Below are positions 45,747-58,108 of a DNA stretch of 64,000 bases, piece by piece. Every line of letters begins with the position of its first letter. Positions within the stretch are counted from its first letter, which is position 1. The stretch spans positions 34,694,720-34,758,719 of the forward strand of contig CM046000.1 in assembly GCA_025175895.1 (NCBI GenBank). Direction: 5' to 3'. The notes under the pieces are model-generated. The model saw only the letters and a list, made by a program, of their open reading frames with translations, ran no database searches and was not told the DNA's origin. The position numbers and the translations under genes were made by a program. The DNA comes from Wurfbainia villosa. Lineage: Eukaryota; Streptophyta; Magnoliopsida; Zingiberales; Zingiberaceae.

Positions 45747-48739
45747 ATGGCACAAAGTTGTCACTTTGTTGTAGGAACATATTCTTTGTCTTTGCCCACT
45801 GGGTTTATCTTAGAACTAGAGGAGTGCTTTTATGTACCTGCATTAACGAAGAACATAATTTCTGTATCTTGTTTAGACAAGAAAAACTTTTCTTTTATAA
45901 TAAAGGACAAATGTTGTTCCATTTATTTGAATGAAATGTTCTATTGTAATGCACCACTTATGAATGGTCTCTATGTTCTAGATTTAGAAAACCCAATTTA
46001 TAACGTAAATACCAAACGGTTCAAATCGAATAATTTGAACCAAACATATCTCTGGCACTGTCGCCTAGGTCACATAAATGAAAAACGCATATCCCAACTC
46101 CATAAAGATGGATTATTGGACTCATTTGATTTTGAATCATATGAGGTATGCGAATCTTGTCTTTTAGGAAAGATGACTAAAACTCCATTTAGTGGACATG
46201 GCGAGAGAGCGACGGACTTGTTAGGACTCATACATACTGATGTATGTGGCCCTTTAATTTCAATGTCGAAGCCAGAGGAGGCTATAAGTACTTTATTACT
46301 TTCACTGATGATATGAGTAGATTTGGCTACTTATATTTGATGAGACATAAGTCAGAATCCTTTGAAAAGTTCAAAGAATTCAAGAATGATGTACAAAACC
46401 AACTTGGTAAGCGTATTAAACTACTTCGATCAGATCGAGGTGGTGAATACCTTAGTCAAGAGTTTCGTGATCACCTGGCTGAGTGTGGGATAATATCCCA
46501 ACTCACTCCACCTGGAACACCACAATGGAATGGTGTATCTGAGAAGAGAAATCGTACTCTATTAGATATGGTACGATCAATGATGAGCCAGACTGATCTA
46601 CCTACTTCCTTTTTGGGTTTAGCTCTAGAGATAGCCGCTTTCACACTTAATCGCGTCCCATCAAAAGCCGTAGAAAAGACACCATATACGTTATGGACTG
46701 GGAAGAGTACCAAAATGTCTTTTATAAAGATTTGGGGTTGTGAAGCTTATGTTAGACGTCAAGTCTCAGATAAACTAGGACCCAAATCAGATAAGTGTTA
46801 TTTTGTAGGATATCCCAAGGAAACTAAGGGATATTACTTTTACAATCCCACACTTGGCAAGGTGTTTGTTGCCAGAAATGCTGTCTTTCTAGAAAGAGAA
46901 TTTATTTCTAGAAAAACTAGTGGGAGTAAAATTCATCTTGAAGAAATTCAAGATGAAGATAACACTAAGGCTTCGATGGAAAATGAACAGGCACCACAAA
47001 GTGTTGTGGATGAGGAAATTGTTGCCCAAAGAGTTGTGGAGCAAATACCTGTTCAAGTAGACCAACCTCTTCGTAGATCTGATAGGATCCGTCGCCAACC
47101 CGAGAGATATTCTTTTCTCTTGACTGACAACGGTGATGTATTGCTTGTCGATCTTGACGAGCCTACATCCTATCAAAAAGCTATGATGAGCCCAGATTCT
47201 GAGAAATGGCTAGAGGTCATGAGATCCGAAATGGAATCCATGTACACTAACCAAGTATGAACTTTGGTTGATCCACCTGAAGGGGTAAAACCCATTGGGT
47301 GTAAGTGGGTCTTTAAAGTAAAGACTGACATGGATGGTAATAAGCATACCTATAAAGGTAGATTGGTGGCTAAAGGATTCAAACAAATTCATGGTATTGA
47401 CTATGATGAAACCTTTTCACCAGTTGCGATGCTTAAATCCATTCGGATCATACTTGCTATTGCAGCCTACCACGATTATGAGATCTGGCAGATGGATGTC
47501 AAAACCGCTTTTCTGAATGGAAAGCTACTCGAGGATGTGTACATGACACAGCCTGAGGGTTTTGAAGATCCAAAGCATCCTGGAAAGGTATGCAAACTGC
47601 AAAGGTCCATTTATGGACTAAAGCAAGCCTCTCAAAGCTGGAATCTTCGATTCGATGATGCAATCAAGGAGTTTGGTTTCATCAAAAATGAAGATGAACC
47701 TTGTGTCTACAAGAGAAATAATGGGAGCACAGTTGTATTTCTTATCTTGTATGTAGATGACATACTTCTCATCGGAAATGATATTCCCTCACTCCAGTCT
47801 GTGAAGATGTGGTTAGGGAATTGTTTCTCGATGAAAGACTTAGGTGAAGCTGCCTATATTCTAGGCATCAAGATCTATAGAGATAGATCTAAAAGATTAC
47901 TTGGCCTAAGTCAGAGTACATACATTGATAAAGTGCTAGATCGTTTTGCTATGCAAAATTCCAAGAAAGGATTTCTTCCTTTATCACATGGTTTGAGTCT
48001 TTCGAAGACTCAATGTCCCTCTTCTAAGGAGGAGAGAGATCGCATGGATAAGATCCCTTATGCATCTGCTATAGGGTCTATCATGTACGCCATGCTTTGT
48101 ACTCGTCCTGACGTCTCATATGCTTTGAGCATGACAAGTAGATACCAGTCGGATCCAGGTGAAAGTCACTGGATAGCAGTAAAAAATATTCTTAAATACT
48201 TACGAAGAACGAAAGAATATTTCCTGATATTTGGAGGCAATGAGGAGCTAACTGTAAAGGGTTACAGTGATGCAAGCTTCCAAACAGACAAGGATGACTA
48301 TAGATCGCAATCGGGGTACGTGTTTTGCCTGAAAGGTGGAGCTGTGAGCTGGAAGAGTTCGAAGCAAGACACAGTTGCTGATTCTACAACAGAAGCCGAG
48401 TATATTGCTGCGTCTGATGCAACAAAGGAGGCTGTTTGGCTCCGTAAGTTCATCAGTGAACTTGGGGTAGTTCCTAGCATTGCAGATCCAATAGACCTCT
48501 ATTGTGACAACAATGGGGCTATTGCACAGGCTAAGGAACCTCAATCACATCAGCGGACCAAACACATACTGCGGCGCTTCCATCTCATTCGAGAGATCAT
48601 GGATAGAGGAGATGTGAGGATATGCAGAGTACCGACAGAAGCTAACATCACAGATCCATTGACCAAGGCTTTGGCACAGAGGAAGCATGATGGTCACACT
48701 AGGTCACTAGGTATCAGATATTATAGTGATTGGTACTAG
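45747..48739 (+). pseudogene. Integrase, RT and RNase H of the copia element
   Basis: 45747-46316 holds the GAG-pre-integrase segment (LWHCRLGHINEKRI, CESCLLGKMTKTPF). A frameshift near 46250 moves to the frame 46244-47260 with the integrase core (FITFTDD, LRSDRGGEYLS, PQWNGVSEKRNRT). A TGA at 47258-47260 separates it from the in-frame RT and RNase H, 47264-48739: YKGRLVAKGF, QMDVKTAFLNG, YGLKQASQSW, the catalytic YVDD, then TTEAEYIAAS. The frame ends at the terminal tag just before the polypurine tract. One frameshift and one stop are the only breaks I see. Confidence 0.9.
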
Positions 48740-48753
48740 TGCTAGTGGGAGAT

Positions 48754-50647
48754 TGTTAGTTATAGCCCTAGAACCAATCATGTGATGGTTGAATAGGGAA
48801 CATTTTGTATCATATTCTATAAAGGCAAAGGATTGGTTATTATATTTACGTCTTACTGCTGCCTTAAATTAAATATAATAATGCCCTAGAAAAGTAGGTT
48901 CTTATCTACAACACATCAATCGTGTAATTGATTATGAGAGGTCAGAGAGAACACTTTCCTAAATGTTCTAGTCAAGTATTAATATGCAAGGGCAATATTA
49001 ATACATAAAGACTAGCATGTAGGTCAATTGATGACTTGATCTCACAAGTCATGGATATATGATATCAAGTTGACACATGGGTATATATTAGAGAATATAT
49101 ATCGAATGACCCGCCATGAGAAAGTTTCATGGATCGTCATATGAGTGTCATAAACTTTCTCATGTGACTATTGGTATGAATAGTCCTCAAACTCAAGTCA
49201 CTACGGTTCCCTACATAAGGAGTTATGTACTTTGGTATCGCAAACGCCACCCGTAATGTGTGGACCATAAAGGCGATCGGGTATATAACAAATTATGCGG
49301 AGGGATGTGAGTGATGTAGATGGGATCTATCCCTCCCATATGACGGGAGTGATATCTGTGGGCCCCTTGATTGAGTAGAACTACTAAAACGCATGGCCAT
49401 GCTCGAATGAGTCAATATGAGATATTGAGCTCATTTGTTTGAGTTAGTTTACTCAGGGATAAAGAAACACATAGATTGATCGAGGATGACACGGTCTATG
49501 CCTCATTGGTCAATCTGATATCAAGGATAGAAGGACACAGTCATACATTATAGTAGTCACGGAAAGGTTAGTCGGATCTTGACTTATTTCGTAACTTGGG
49601 TAGCAATGATGTATTGCTAGATGCCGCTCATTGCTTGTGTATATAAAAGAGTTTAGATCCACTGCCAACGTTATGAGAGCCTATAGGGTCACACACAAAG
49701 AGCATGATGATTAGAAGAATTAGTGCATTCTAGTTTGACTAGAATAATTTGGGAATAAGCTTAAGTACAAAATGATTTTTGGACTTTAAGCTTAATGAGA
49801 ATTTTAGCTTGTTGATTTAATGAGATTAATTCAATATGCTAAGCTTATTAATTTAATAAGATTAAATAAATATGTTATCATGATAGCCTAAGCTTAATTG
49901 ATTTAATAAGATTAATTCAATATGTTACCTTATTGATTTAATGAGATTAATTCAATATGATAACATAAGCTTCTTGAATTAATAAGATTAATTCAACATG
50001 CATGAATGCCACATAAGCATGCCACCTAAGCATGCCACATAAGCATGCCACCTAAGCTTGATGAGGTGGAAGGAGACAAAGGGTTTTAACCTTTGGAATT
50101 TCTCCACATGTGGCCGGTGATTATTTTTCAATGCAATTGATTGCATTGAATGTGATAGGAGGTGAAAGGTTTTTTCAATCCTATAAAACACTCCATGGGG
50201 TGGCCGGCCAAATTGGTGGAAGCTTGAGGCTTGGAGAGAGCTTGGTGGTGAGAGGCTTTGGTTGTGTGGCTTTTGTGAGTGTAGGCTAGCAAGAAGAGTG
50301 GTCTTCTTCTTCCTTTCTCTTTTTCCCTACCTTCCTCTCCTTTAGGAACTTCTCTAGAAAGAAGTAAAGGAGAGCTCTTCTAGTTTCTTTTGTGAGACAA
50401 GAGCTTGCTCGTGTGGATACATATAGAGGCACGGACATTTGAACGTGCTAAAAGATCCAACAAACCCAAGGAGAAGCGGGATTAAAAAGGACACACAACA
50501 AAGGTAATATTCTCCTATAAGATAAGTTTTTTTTCTTTTAGAGAAATTTATTTTTTTTATACGAGGTTTTCTTTCGCAAGGATCACTTGGAAGGGATCCT
50601 ATTTTTCCGTTGCGCATATGCTATTTTGCATAAAAAAGATCCCTACA
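48754..50647 (+). repeat. 3' LTR of the copia element
   Basis: Partner of 41639-43543. The two differ mainly by short indels at CTG/CAG-containing words plus scattered substitutions. Confidence 0.93.
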
Positions 50648-50780
50648 CTTTTATTGACTCATCCACTTCCAATTCTTCTAGATAATCTTCTATCACTCAT
50701 ATTTGGTACTTGATCAGTCCCTATGGGATTGATATTTTATTACTTGACGATGACCGTGTGCTTGCGGTTATACCACATCA

Positions 50781-50856
50781 AGTTTTTGGCGTCGTTGCCG
50801 AGGACTTGATGTGAGTCGATTTTATCGTTATCAAGTTTTTAGCGTCGCTACCGGGG
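50781..50856 (+). promoter_or_regulatory. Gypsy PBS region, present twice
   Basis: agtttttggcgtcgttgccg (50781) and agtttttagcgtcgctaccg (50834) are two copies 53 bp apart of the PBS-type sequence that follows Athila/Tat LTRs. The second has drifted. Confidence 0.5.
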
Positions 50857-50929
50857 ATTTCACTCAATATTTGATTTACTTGCGATTTGATTAATCTAGA
50901 TTTTTCTTATTTATTTTTTCTTATTATTA

Positions 50930-52180
50930 ATGCTCTCTTTTATTTTCTCCTATACAAATGAGCTTGCTCAAATTCAAAGATTTAATGCTATGAATTCTAT
51001 TAACCTTTATTGTAAAACTTATGGTGAAGACGAACATGACCCTGACAATTGCCCAATCCTATTTACACCTTCGTCTTTTGAACAAGTAGATGTCACCTAC
51101 AGTCAAAATTAGTGGCTATCACTTGACTCATATTCGTACCCTCATTACACTGATGTAAGAAATCCTCAAAAAATTTTCTATGAAGACCAAATTGAAAATG
51201 ACTATTATGAACCACCATCAAAATTCTATTATACACCAAAATCCAACCTAGAGGCTATGCTAGAAAATTTTATTGAAGACCAAACACAACAACAAAAGGA
51301 GTTTAGACAACAAATGCTAGAGTTGAATCAACATCATACTGCAACAAAAGCATTTGAAGAACTAGCAGATAATTTCAATGATTGTCCTACACATACTAGG
51401 TTGGATACTCAATTTTCACAGATGAATGATGAGGATGTAGATGACACAATGACCGAAAAGGGTAAATCAATTCAATCATCACAAGAAGAGGAACTTGAGG
51501 AATATAACATTGATATCTTGATCAAGGAATGCATTGCTTCAATTCAAAAACCTCTTAACCTCAAGGATCCAAAAGAGATTCCCTTAGCCATCACCGAAAC
51601 TTTAGTTATCAATAATAAAATCCCTTTAGTGATTAGTCATGATGATATTTCATTTGATATAATTGAAACTAATCAATCTTTGCTAAGGATGTTTGTGATT
51701 GGTTGCATTATTTACAACATATTGATGAAGAAGAACTTGAGGAATTTAATATTGACATTTTGATCGAGGAGAGCATTACTTCAACTCAAAACCTCAGAAC
51801 CTCAAGGATCTAGAAAAAGATATCTTAACCACCACTGAATTTGTAGTAATAGATGATAAACCCTCTTTGGTGTTTGGTAAAAATGAAATTTCATTTGATA
51901 TAATAGAAACTGCTAATCAATCTTTTGTTGAGAATGTTTGCAGTAGGTTACATTATTTACAACATATGGACAAAAATAAATATCATGAATGGATTCCAGA
52001 TGAAAATTTGAAGTCGAGTATATCCAATATCCAATCAAGGAAATAAGTAAGCAAATACTTGTTCCCTCCAAGAGCAAGATTTAAAAGATATGGAGAACAA
52101 GAAATACGAAGAAAGGAAATATCTTATTCCAGCATGAGCAAAGTTTAAAAGATACTCACACAATGAACTTATGCAGAGAG
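50930..52180 (+). pseudogene. Gypsy gag relic with internal duplication
   Basis: Two readable pieces are 50930-51112 (YCKTYGEDEHDPDNCP, like an eroded Cys/His knuckle) and 51257-51763 (Gln/Glu-rich, MLENFIEDQTQQQKEFRQQM). The segment from 51485 (gaagaggaacttgagg) recurs at 51726 (gaagaagaacttgagg), a 241-bp tandem duplication with frame loss. The Tekay LTR interrupts it at 52186. No pol is seen. Confidence 0.55.
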
Positions 52181-52599
52181 GAAAGTGTCACACCCGCCCT
52201 TTCCAGGGGTTCGGAGGGTGGCATGACGCGATCGTACATACATGCATTACAGCGGAAGACTACATATACTTCTTACAGCGGAAGACTTTAAACTTCTTTT
52301 TTTTTTCTTTCTTTTAAACATAAGCAAGCATCATCTTTTCATAAATACTTAGTTCTAGTTCATGACATTCAACTTAAAGGAAAACATGCATAAGTATGAG
52401 AAACATAAACAGATCTCCTCCACCATGCCACTACCACACACACTTTGCCCCTCCTGCTGCTCCCTTTAGTTTAGTCATTCTTTACCCTTATCTGCAGTAC
52501 AAGGGAACATAAAACTATAAGAACATAGGCTTAGTAAGATCCTTTCCTACTCACAAAAACCATATGTTAAGCATTAGGCATAGAGTAGTGACCTGATCA

Positions 52600-53560
52600 T
52601 GTAAGCACATATAAGCACATATAAGCATAACTTTCATATAAACATACAAGGATATATAAGCATAGCATTCATATAAACATACAAGAACATATAAACATAG
52701 CATTCATATAAACATACAAGAACATATAAGCATAGCATTCATATAAACATAATATTCATATAAGAGAAATGACATGAACATTCAGAAACATATATGCATA
52801 ACAACCATATAAACATCATAATCACCTAGACATGAAATAAGGGTATATGCAAGATGCTCTTTGAAAACATATATCTTATAGGTACTTAAACATAATCTCA
52901 ATATATTGGGCCCGACATTGTACCACATACATCATCATCATAGCGTGCATCCCTAATAGACCCGAGGTAGCTAATCCTGAACCTACTAGAGTACTAGGCC
53001 CGTACTATGTCCGTCGGCCTAGGGGCAACATAACATAGAAGCCCATCCTAAGCCCGTACTTATGACTGTCGGCCTAGGGCATCTGGAGCCCATCCCGTAC
53101 TGAGTCCGTACTACGACCGTCGACCCAGGGGCACGTAGGAGCCCATCCCTTGGTCCTTGTTAGGGTCCGGTACAAGCCATGCAGAAAGTAAAATAGTATA
53201 TCATGATCCTTATCGTTACATATCACATTTCTTTTCATAACTTATCATGTTTCTTATCATAACATATAACATTCCTTTTCATATACATATCATGTTCCTT
53301 ATAATGGCATATCATGTTCCTTCTTCATAACATATCATTTTCCTTCTTCATAACATATCATATATCTTTACATAACATATCATGTTCCTTCTTTATGACA
53401 TATCGTACATTCATACAATTAACATGGCAATGAGCATGACATAATCATACATTCATACAACTAGTATGGCAATGAGCAAGACATAATCATACATTCATAC
53501 AATCAACGTGGATATAAGGTAGTGCCATAAACCAATCATGCTATCGTAAAATGTAACTAA
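52600..53560. repeat. AT-rich short repeats within the Tekay LTR
   Basis: Units such as catataaacatacaagaacatataagcat recur every 30-40 bp at 52600-52760, and catatcatgttccttctt-type units recur at 53200-53400. Between them are three related segments built on cccgtact and gtcggcctaggg (52980-53150). Confidence 0.65.
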
Positions 53561-54197
53561 CATCATATTTGCATTTTTTTCTACATGTAGCATGGCATGG
53601 AGGACTTAGTAGAGGGCATGTACATGGGCTGGCCGAAACCCTAAGGGAGGGTTCTTAGGAGTTTACATGCTAAACACTTGTACAAGGTCTACTTAACATA
53701 ATACTAACATCACACACTAACTTCATGAACAAGCATAACATGGTATAAACATCATGAACAAGCATAAACATGGTGTGGTATAACACTTGTAGTATGGCAT
53801 AAACATCATGAACAAACATAACATGGTGTGGTCTAAACTTCATGGGGTTCTAACAAGATTTTAAACCCTAAACAACTTGTACAAGATCTAACTAACCACA
53901 TGTTAATCTCCATCACATATAGATCATGGCATGGAAGGCCCTTAGGGGCCTAAATGGGTCTTGGCCGAGAGGTTCAAAGGCTTAAGGATCCCACACTTAA
54001 ATCTAGCTTAGCTATCACCCTACTATCTTCATCTATATTCAAAACATAGCATGACTACTTATAGATCATAGCATAGAAAACCATTAGAAGCTTCAAATAG
54101 GTCTTGGCCGAGAGTATTATGGGGCTTAAAGATCATACACTTAAACCAAGCCTATCTAGAAACATTTTATCATCATATTCATACAAAACATAGCATA

Positions 54198-55245
54198 TGT
54201 TGGATCGAGAAGCATCGCTAGAGGGGGGGGGGGGTGAATAGCGAGCGTAGAATTTCTTTTCGTTCGTTTACGTTCGTTAAAACACGAGTAGACACAGCAG
54301 AAAAATAAGAAGACAAGTTTATTTTTACTTGGTTCACAACCCAACGGTTGCTACTCCAAGGCCCTAATGGTCCTAGACCGCGTACGGAGGGCAAAACACT
54401 AAAACGTCTCCTCCTCGTTGGAGGTAGGAGACAACGATCACAAAAACCGGAAGTACGAGGATGAGGCAACAAGCCTACCTCACCTCGTTATGAATAAAAA
54501 CAAAGAATACAATAATAAAAGCAATTACTTGCTACTGTTGCTGACGAAGAGGATTAGAACTTGTTGTCGCGTTGGCGTTATGACGGTGTTGGAGCTTTGG
54601 CATTGTAGGAGCACTTGAGAATAATCTTGATGGTATTTGGAGTTGGAATCCTCCCCTCCTTTTATAGATTTTAGCCTATGAATATGTCTCCTAATGTTTT
54701 GGAACATATCCCGAAGTTGTACAAAATTTTATCGCGAAGTGGCCACATCAAACGTTATCCATTTTGACCAAGCGCAAAGGCTGATTCGTCGCCATCAGTC
54801 GACTGTCCCATGTCCAGCAGTCGACTGCCAGCCTGGCCACTTCCTTGCGGTAAGAGGTTAGCATGGAAAATGGTAAATACGACAGTTTCTAACCGTTCGA
54901 TCTCGACCTAGACCTTCCACAGGAAGTCTTAGTCGGATCGCCGCCTATGGTCGTCCCTGTAAAGAGGACACGACCTTACCATCTCTCACTCACACAAGCT
55001 TACCTCGATACTTACTTTGTAGCTCTCGTTTCCGGCATTCCACTCGATTCCTTCGGCTCCCTCCGAAGTCACTCGAGTGTCGCCCGACCATCGCGGCTTC
55101 ATCTGGGTGTCGCTAGCCTTCAGCTCTAGCTTTAGTACTTTTCTGCACACTCAATTTAGCTCATGAGATAGCGATATAAACATAACTTTGTGTCTTTGCC
55201 ATAATCAAAACACAGGTTTGATTATCTAGTGCCCCTGCACCAACA
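54198..55245 (-). repeat. 3' LTR of gag-only element 3
   Basis: A 1048-bp LTR; CAGTCGACTG at 54796-54805 and 54818-54827; minus-strand TATAAAA at 54666-54660. Confidence 0.85.
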
Positions 55246-55821
55246 ATCTCCCCCTTTTTGATCTATGGCAAACCAACACAAAATTAAGGGAAATTAAAGC
55301 ATAAAACAAGTATAGTAAATGATGAATGTCATTTTCAAAAACTCCCCCTTAACCAAAACTCCCCCTTAACCCTAGGTGAGTTTTGAAAGAGATACTTTAG
55401 TTTTCAAAATTAAATAAATTTTGTGTTACTCCCCCTTAACTTTCGCTCTTCTCCCCCTTTTGCCATAAATCAAAACAAATGTTGGGGTTTGTTATGTAAA
55501 ATTGGAGTTTGTTATATAAAATAGGGGTTTAAAAATAATATGGTATATGCATGCATCAAGATAAATTAGCTATGAGTCCAAGCATAACGTCTAGCAGTAG
55601 TCAAATAGATTGGTTCGAGGTGTGACCCTTTGCACCAATAATCTAAAGGTTTGTAATATAACCCTTAGGGTTAGTTTGCTCTCCCCCTTAGTCAAATATA
55701 TGAAGTATAAGAGATGTAGGGGGCGCTAAAATTTGGCCTAAGAGTTGTTTAGTACAAAAATAGTTGAGAAAGTAAGTAGTATTTTGAAGAGATTGTTTTA
55801 AGTATATTTCAATTATCCTTA

Positions 55822-56031
55822 ACATCTCACCCATTCTATGTGTCTCAGAATTTGTTCACCTTATATGTTTTGTGAGATGATTTTAAATTGATTAAAGATA
55901 GTCAACCTTGGGTTAGATTCAGATTTAACCTTTAGATCGTTAAGTAACTTTTCGAGAAACTGGCTTCCAGGTCATGGCGAGGCACAGGGGCCTTCTTTGA
56001 TCGGAACAACGACCACTTCCTTAGACAAAGC
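55822..56031 (-). other. Conserved block and stem-loop 3' of gag, element 3
   Basis: The block 56031-55957 (minus) matches the leader block of the copia element at 44373-44449. It is followed after 77 nt by CATCTCAC/GTGAGATG (55823-55830, 55872-55879) with a 41-nt loop. The order and distance match 4432-4190 of the SIRE-type element. Confidence 0.6.
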
Positions 56032-56739
56032 CAAATTCAAGAAAATATCACTTAAGTCACTTAGGGTTACTTCCTGGTCTAACTAGTTTAGGATACGACG
56101 AGGTAGCTTCAGCTAGTTCCACTCGGTCAAGTGCATCAAGCTAGATACGCCTTATCTAGCTCGAATACACGAGACTTTATTTCCCTAACATACTATCATC
56201 TCGCCGTGTCCTGATACTATGTTATCAAGAGTTGACTAACTATTTTCCCTATCTATCCATTCTAAAAATTAAAATAAAATATGCAATGGTTTTGCTAAGT
56301 AAGCGGGTATGCTATTTTAGTGTTAGCTCCCCCTAGACCATTAAACCAATATGGTCTATTCAAAAAATGAACTTGATCCTGGGGAATCCAAAACTTATTA
56401 GTCCTTATATGTGAATTCAATAAAACCTTTGGGACCCATGCTTGGACTCTTTGATGACTACGATTTATGATAGACATATATGACCTATTCATAGTCGTTG
56501 ACCTAAATCCAAGTACGACTTTATTGTACATGACTCTTTGGGTTCCAAGTAGTCGGTTAAGATTCTTAGATCCCAACGTGAACCTTTCCAACGTAGCCTC
56601 AACCTCTTGAACTTGGTCTTTCAAGAGAGAATTCTCCTCCTCAAGTTTTTCAATTTGGGTTGAGTTTTCCTCTTGAACTTGACTAGTTGAAGAGGTTAGA
56701 GTAGCCTCTTGCTTGAGGGTTTCAACCTCCTCAAGTAAT

Positions 56740-58108
56740 TGTTGGATCGAAAGTGTCGCTAGAGGGGGGGGGGTGAATAGCGATACGGTGTCGTTAAAAA
56801 CTTTTGCAATAAGTAAAAAGCAAGTAGAGAATGCACAGCGGAAATATAAAGTAGACAAGATATTTTTACGTGGTTCACAATCTTTCGATTGCTAATCCAC
56901 GGCCCTAGTGATCCTTGATCACGTACGGAGGGCAATTCACTAAAACCACTCCTCCTCGTTGGAGGTAGGAGCAACGATTACAAAAAGAAATCAAGGCAAA
57001 GGGACACTCCCCCTTTCCTTGTTACGATTAAAGCACAAAGACAATTTAAAGAAGTAGAACTTAAATAAATATACCGACAACTCTTATAAGTAGAAGATGT
57101 AGCTGCTGTCGGGCGACTTCGTCAGAGCAAATGTGAGTAGTAGTAGCGCAATGCATTTACGGCGTGTTGAGAGCTCTTGATTTCTTTATCTTTGCTTGGA
57201 GGAACATGTCTATTTATGGATATTGATCTATGAATTTAGACATAGGTAGTGTCCAAGGTGAGGTTCTTATCCCAACTCAAGGATGAGGTGTTTCATCCAA
57301 CCACCTTGTGCCACCTCCAACCTTCTTGTGCGCTAACTCAAGGATGAGGTGTTTCATCCAACCACCTTGTGCCACCTCCAACCTCCTTGGCGCTAACTTG
57401 AGGATGAGGTGTTTCATCCAACCACCTTGTGCCACCTCCAACCTTCTTGTGCGCCAACTCAAGGATGAGGTGTTTCATCCAACCACCTTGTGCCACCTCC
57501 AACCTCCTTGGGCGCCAACTTGTTGGAGCCATTCAACTTGTGCCACATCATGGGAGCCAACCATCTTGTGCCAACTCACCTTATTTTGGGCGTCCACCAC
57601 AAGGAAGCTTGGTGATGGTTTGATGTCCACCTTGATGCCACATCACCCTTTGTACCAAAACACGAGTCAAGTCCAAATTCACCCCTTGAAATTCGAGCCT
57701 TCTCGAGGTCGAACTTGACTAGCAGTTGACTGTAGTCAAAGGGTTTTGGACTGCAGTACAAGTTAGCTTAAAATATAAAGTACGATGGTTCTAACCATCT
57801 GATCTCGACCTAGACCTTCCATTGGAGGTATTGGGTCGGATCTACGCTTAACGACCTTGCTTCGCTTTCACACGAGCTTACCTTGTAGCCTCGCTTCCGG
57901 TCTTCACCCGAGTACCTCGGCTTCCTCCGAAGTCCCTCTGGCGTTGCCCGACCACCTCGGTTCCCACCGGGTGTCGCAGACCTTCCGCTCAACTTTAGCA
58001 TTTCTGCACACTTAATTGAGCTCGTAAGATAACAAATATACCCTTAACTATTGAGCCTTTTGCCATAATCAAAATACCGGTTCGACTTTGGTGCCCACTG
58101 CACCAACA
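56740..58108 (-). mobile_element. Solo LTR inside gag of element 3
   Basis: A 1369-bp LTR, TGTTGGATCGAAAGTG to CTGCACCAACA, with an exact GTAAT duplication (56735-56739, 58109-58113). Orientation follows the SIRE-type LTRs of the window (start and end words shared). It contains a 63-bp tandem repeat. Confidence 0.88.
57270..57530. repeat. 63-bp tandem repeat in the solo LTR
   Basis: About four units of aaggatgaggtgtttcatcc, then accaccttgtgccacctcc, and a variable aaccttcttgtgcgc end. Open frames across it on both strands are a by-product of the multiple-of-three period. Confidence 0.85.

Larger units (their letters stand above)
41639..50647 (+). mobile_element. Full-length Ty1-copia retrotransposon
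   Basis: LTRs 41639-43543 (1905 bp) and 48754-50647 (1894 bp), TGTTAG to CTACA, sit inside an exact CTTTT duplication (41634-41638, 50648-50652). The PBS TGGTATCTGAGCC follows the first LTR, and a purine tract gtgggagat precedes the second. The interior carries a leader of 1.2 kb, gag, and an integrase-RT-RNase H frame. The LTRs are very similar, so the insertion is fairly recent, but the coding region has at least two frameshifts and one stop. It is nested in a gypsy LTR. Confidence 0.93.
34740..52185 (+). mobile_element. Degenerate Ty3-gypsy (Athila/Tat-like): LTR split by two insertions, then PBS and gag
   Basis: LTR pieces are about 34740-35447, 40990-41638 and 50648-50780. Removing the gag-only element (TSD CTATT) and the copia element (TSD CTTTT) rejoins them. 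The LTR ends at taccacatca (50780) and is followed by a PBS-type agtttttggcgtcgttgccg and a gag relic to 52185, where the Tekay element cuts in. The exact LTR start is uncertain. Confidence 0.6.

Noticed and set aside
57270..57530. CRISPR-like regularly spaced repeat
   Set aside because: Units are directly adjacent variants without unique spacers, in plant LTR DNA.
57277..57718. Repetitive open frames on both strands at 57.3-57.7 kb
   Set aside because: Caused by a 63-bp tandem repeat, a multiple of three, inside a solo LTR.
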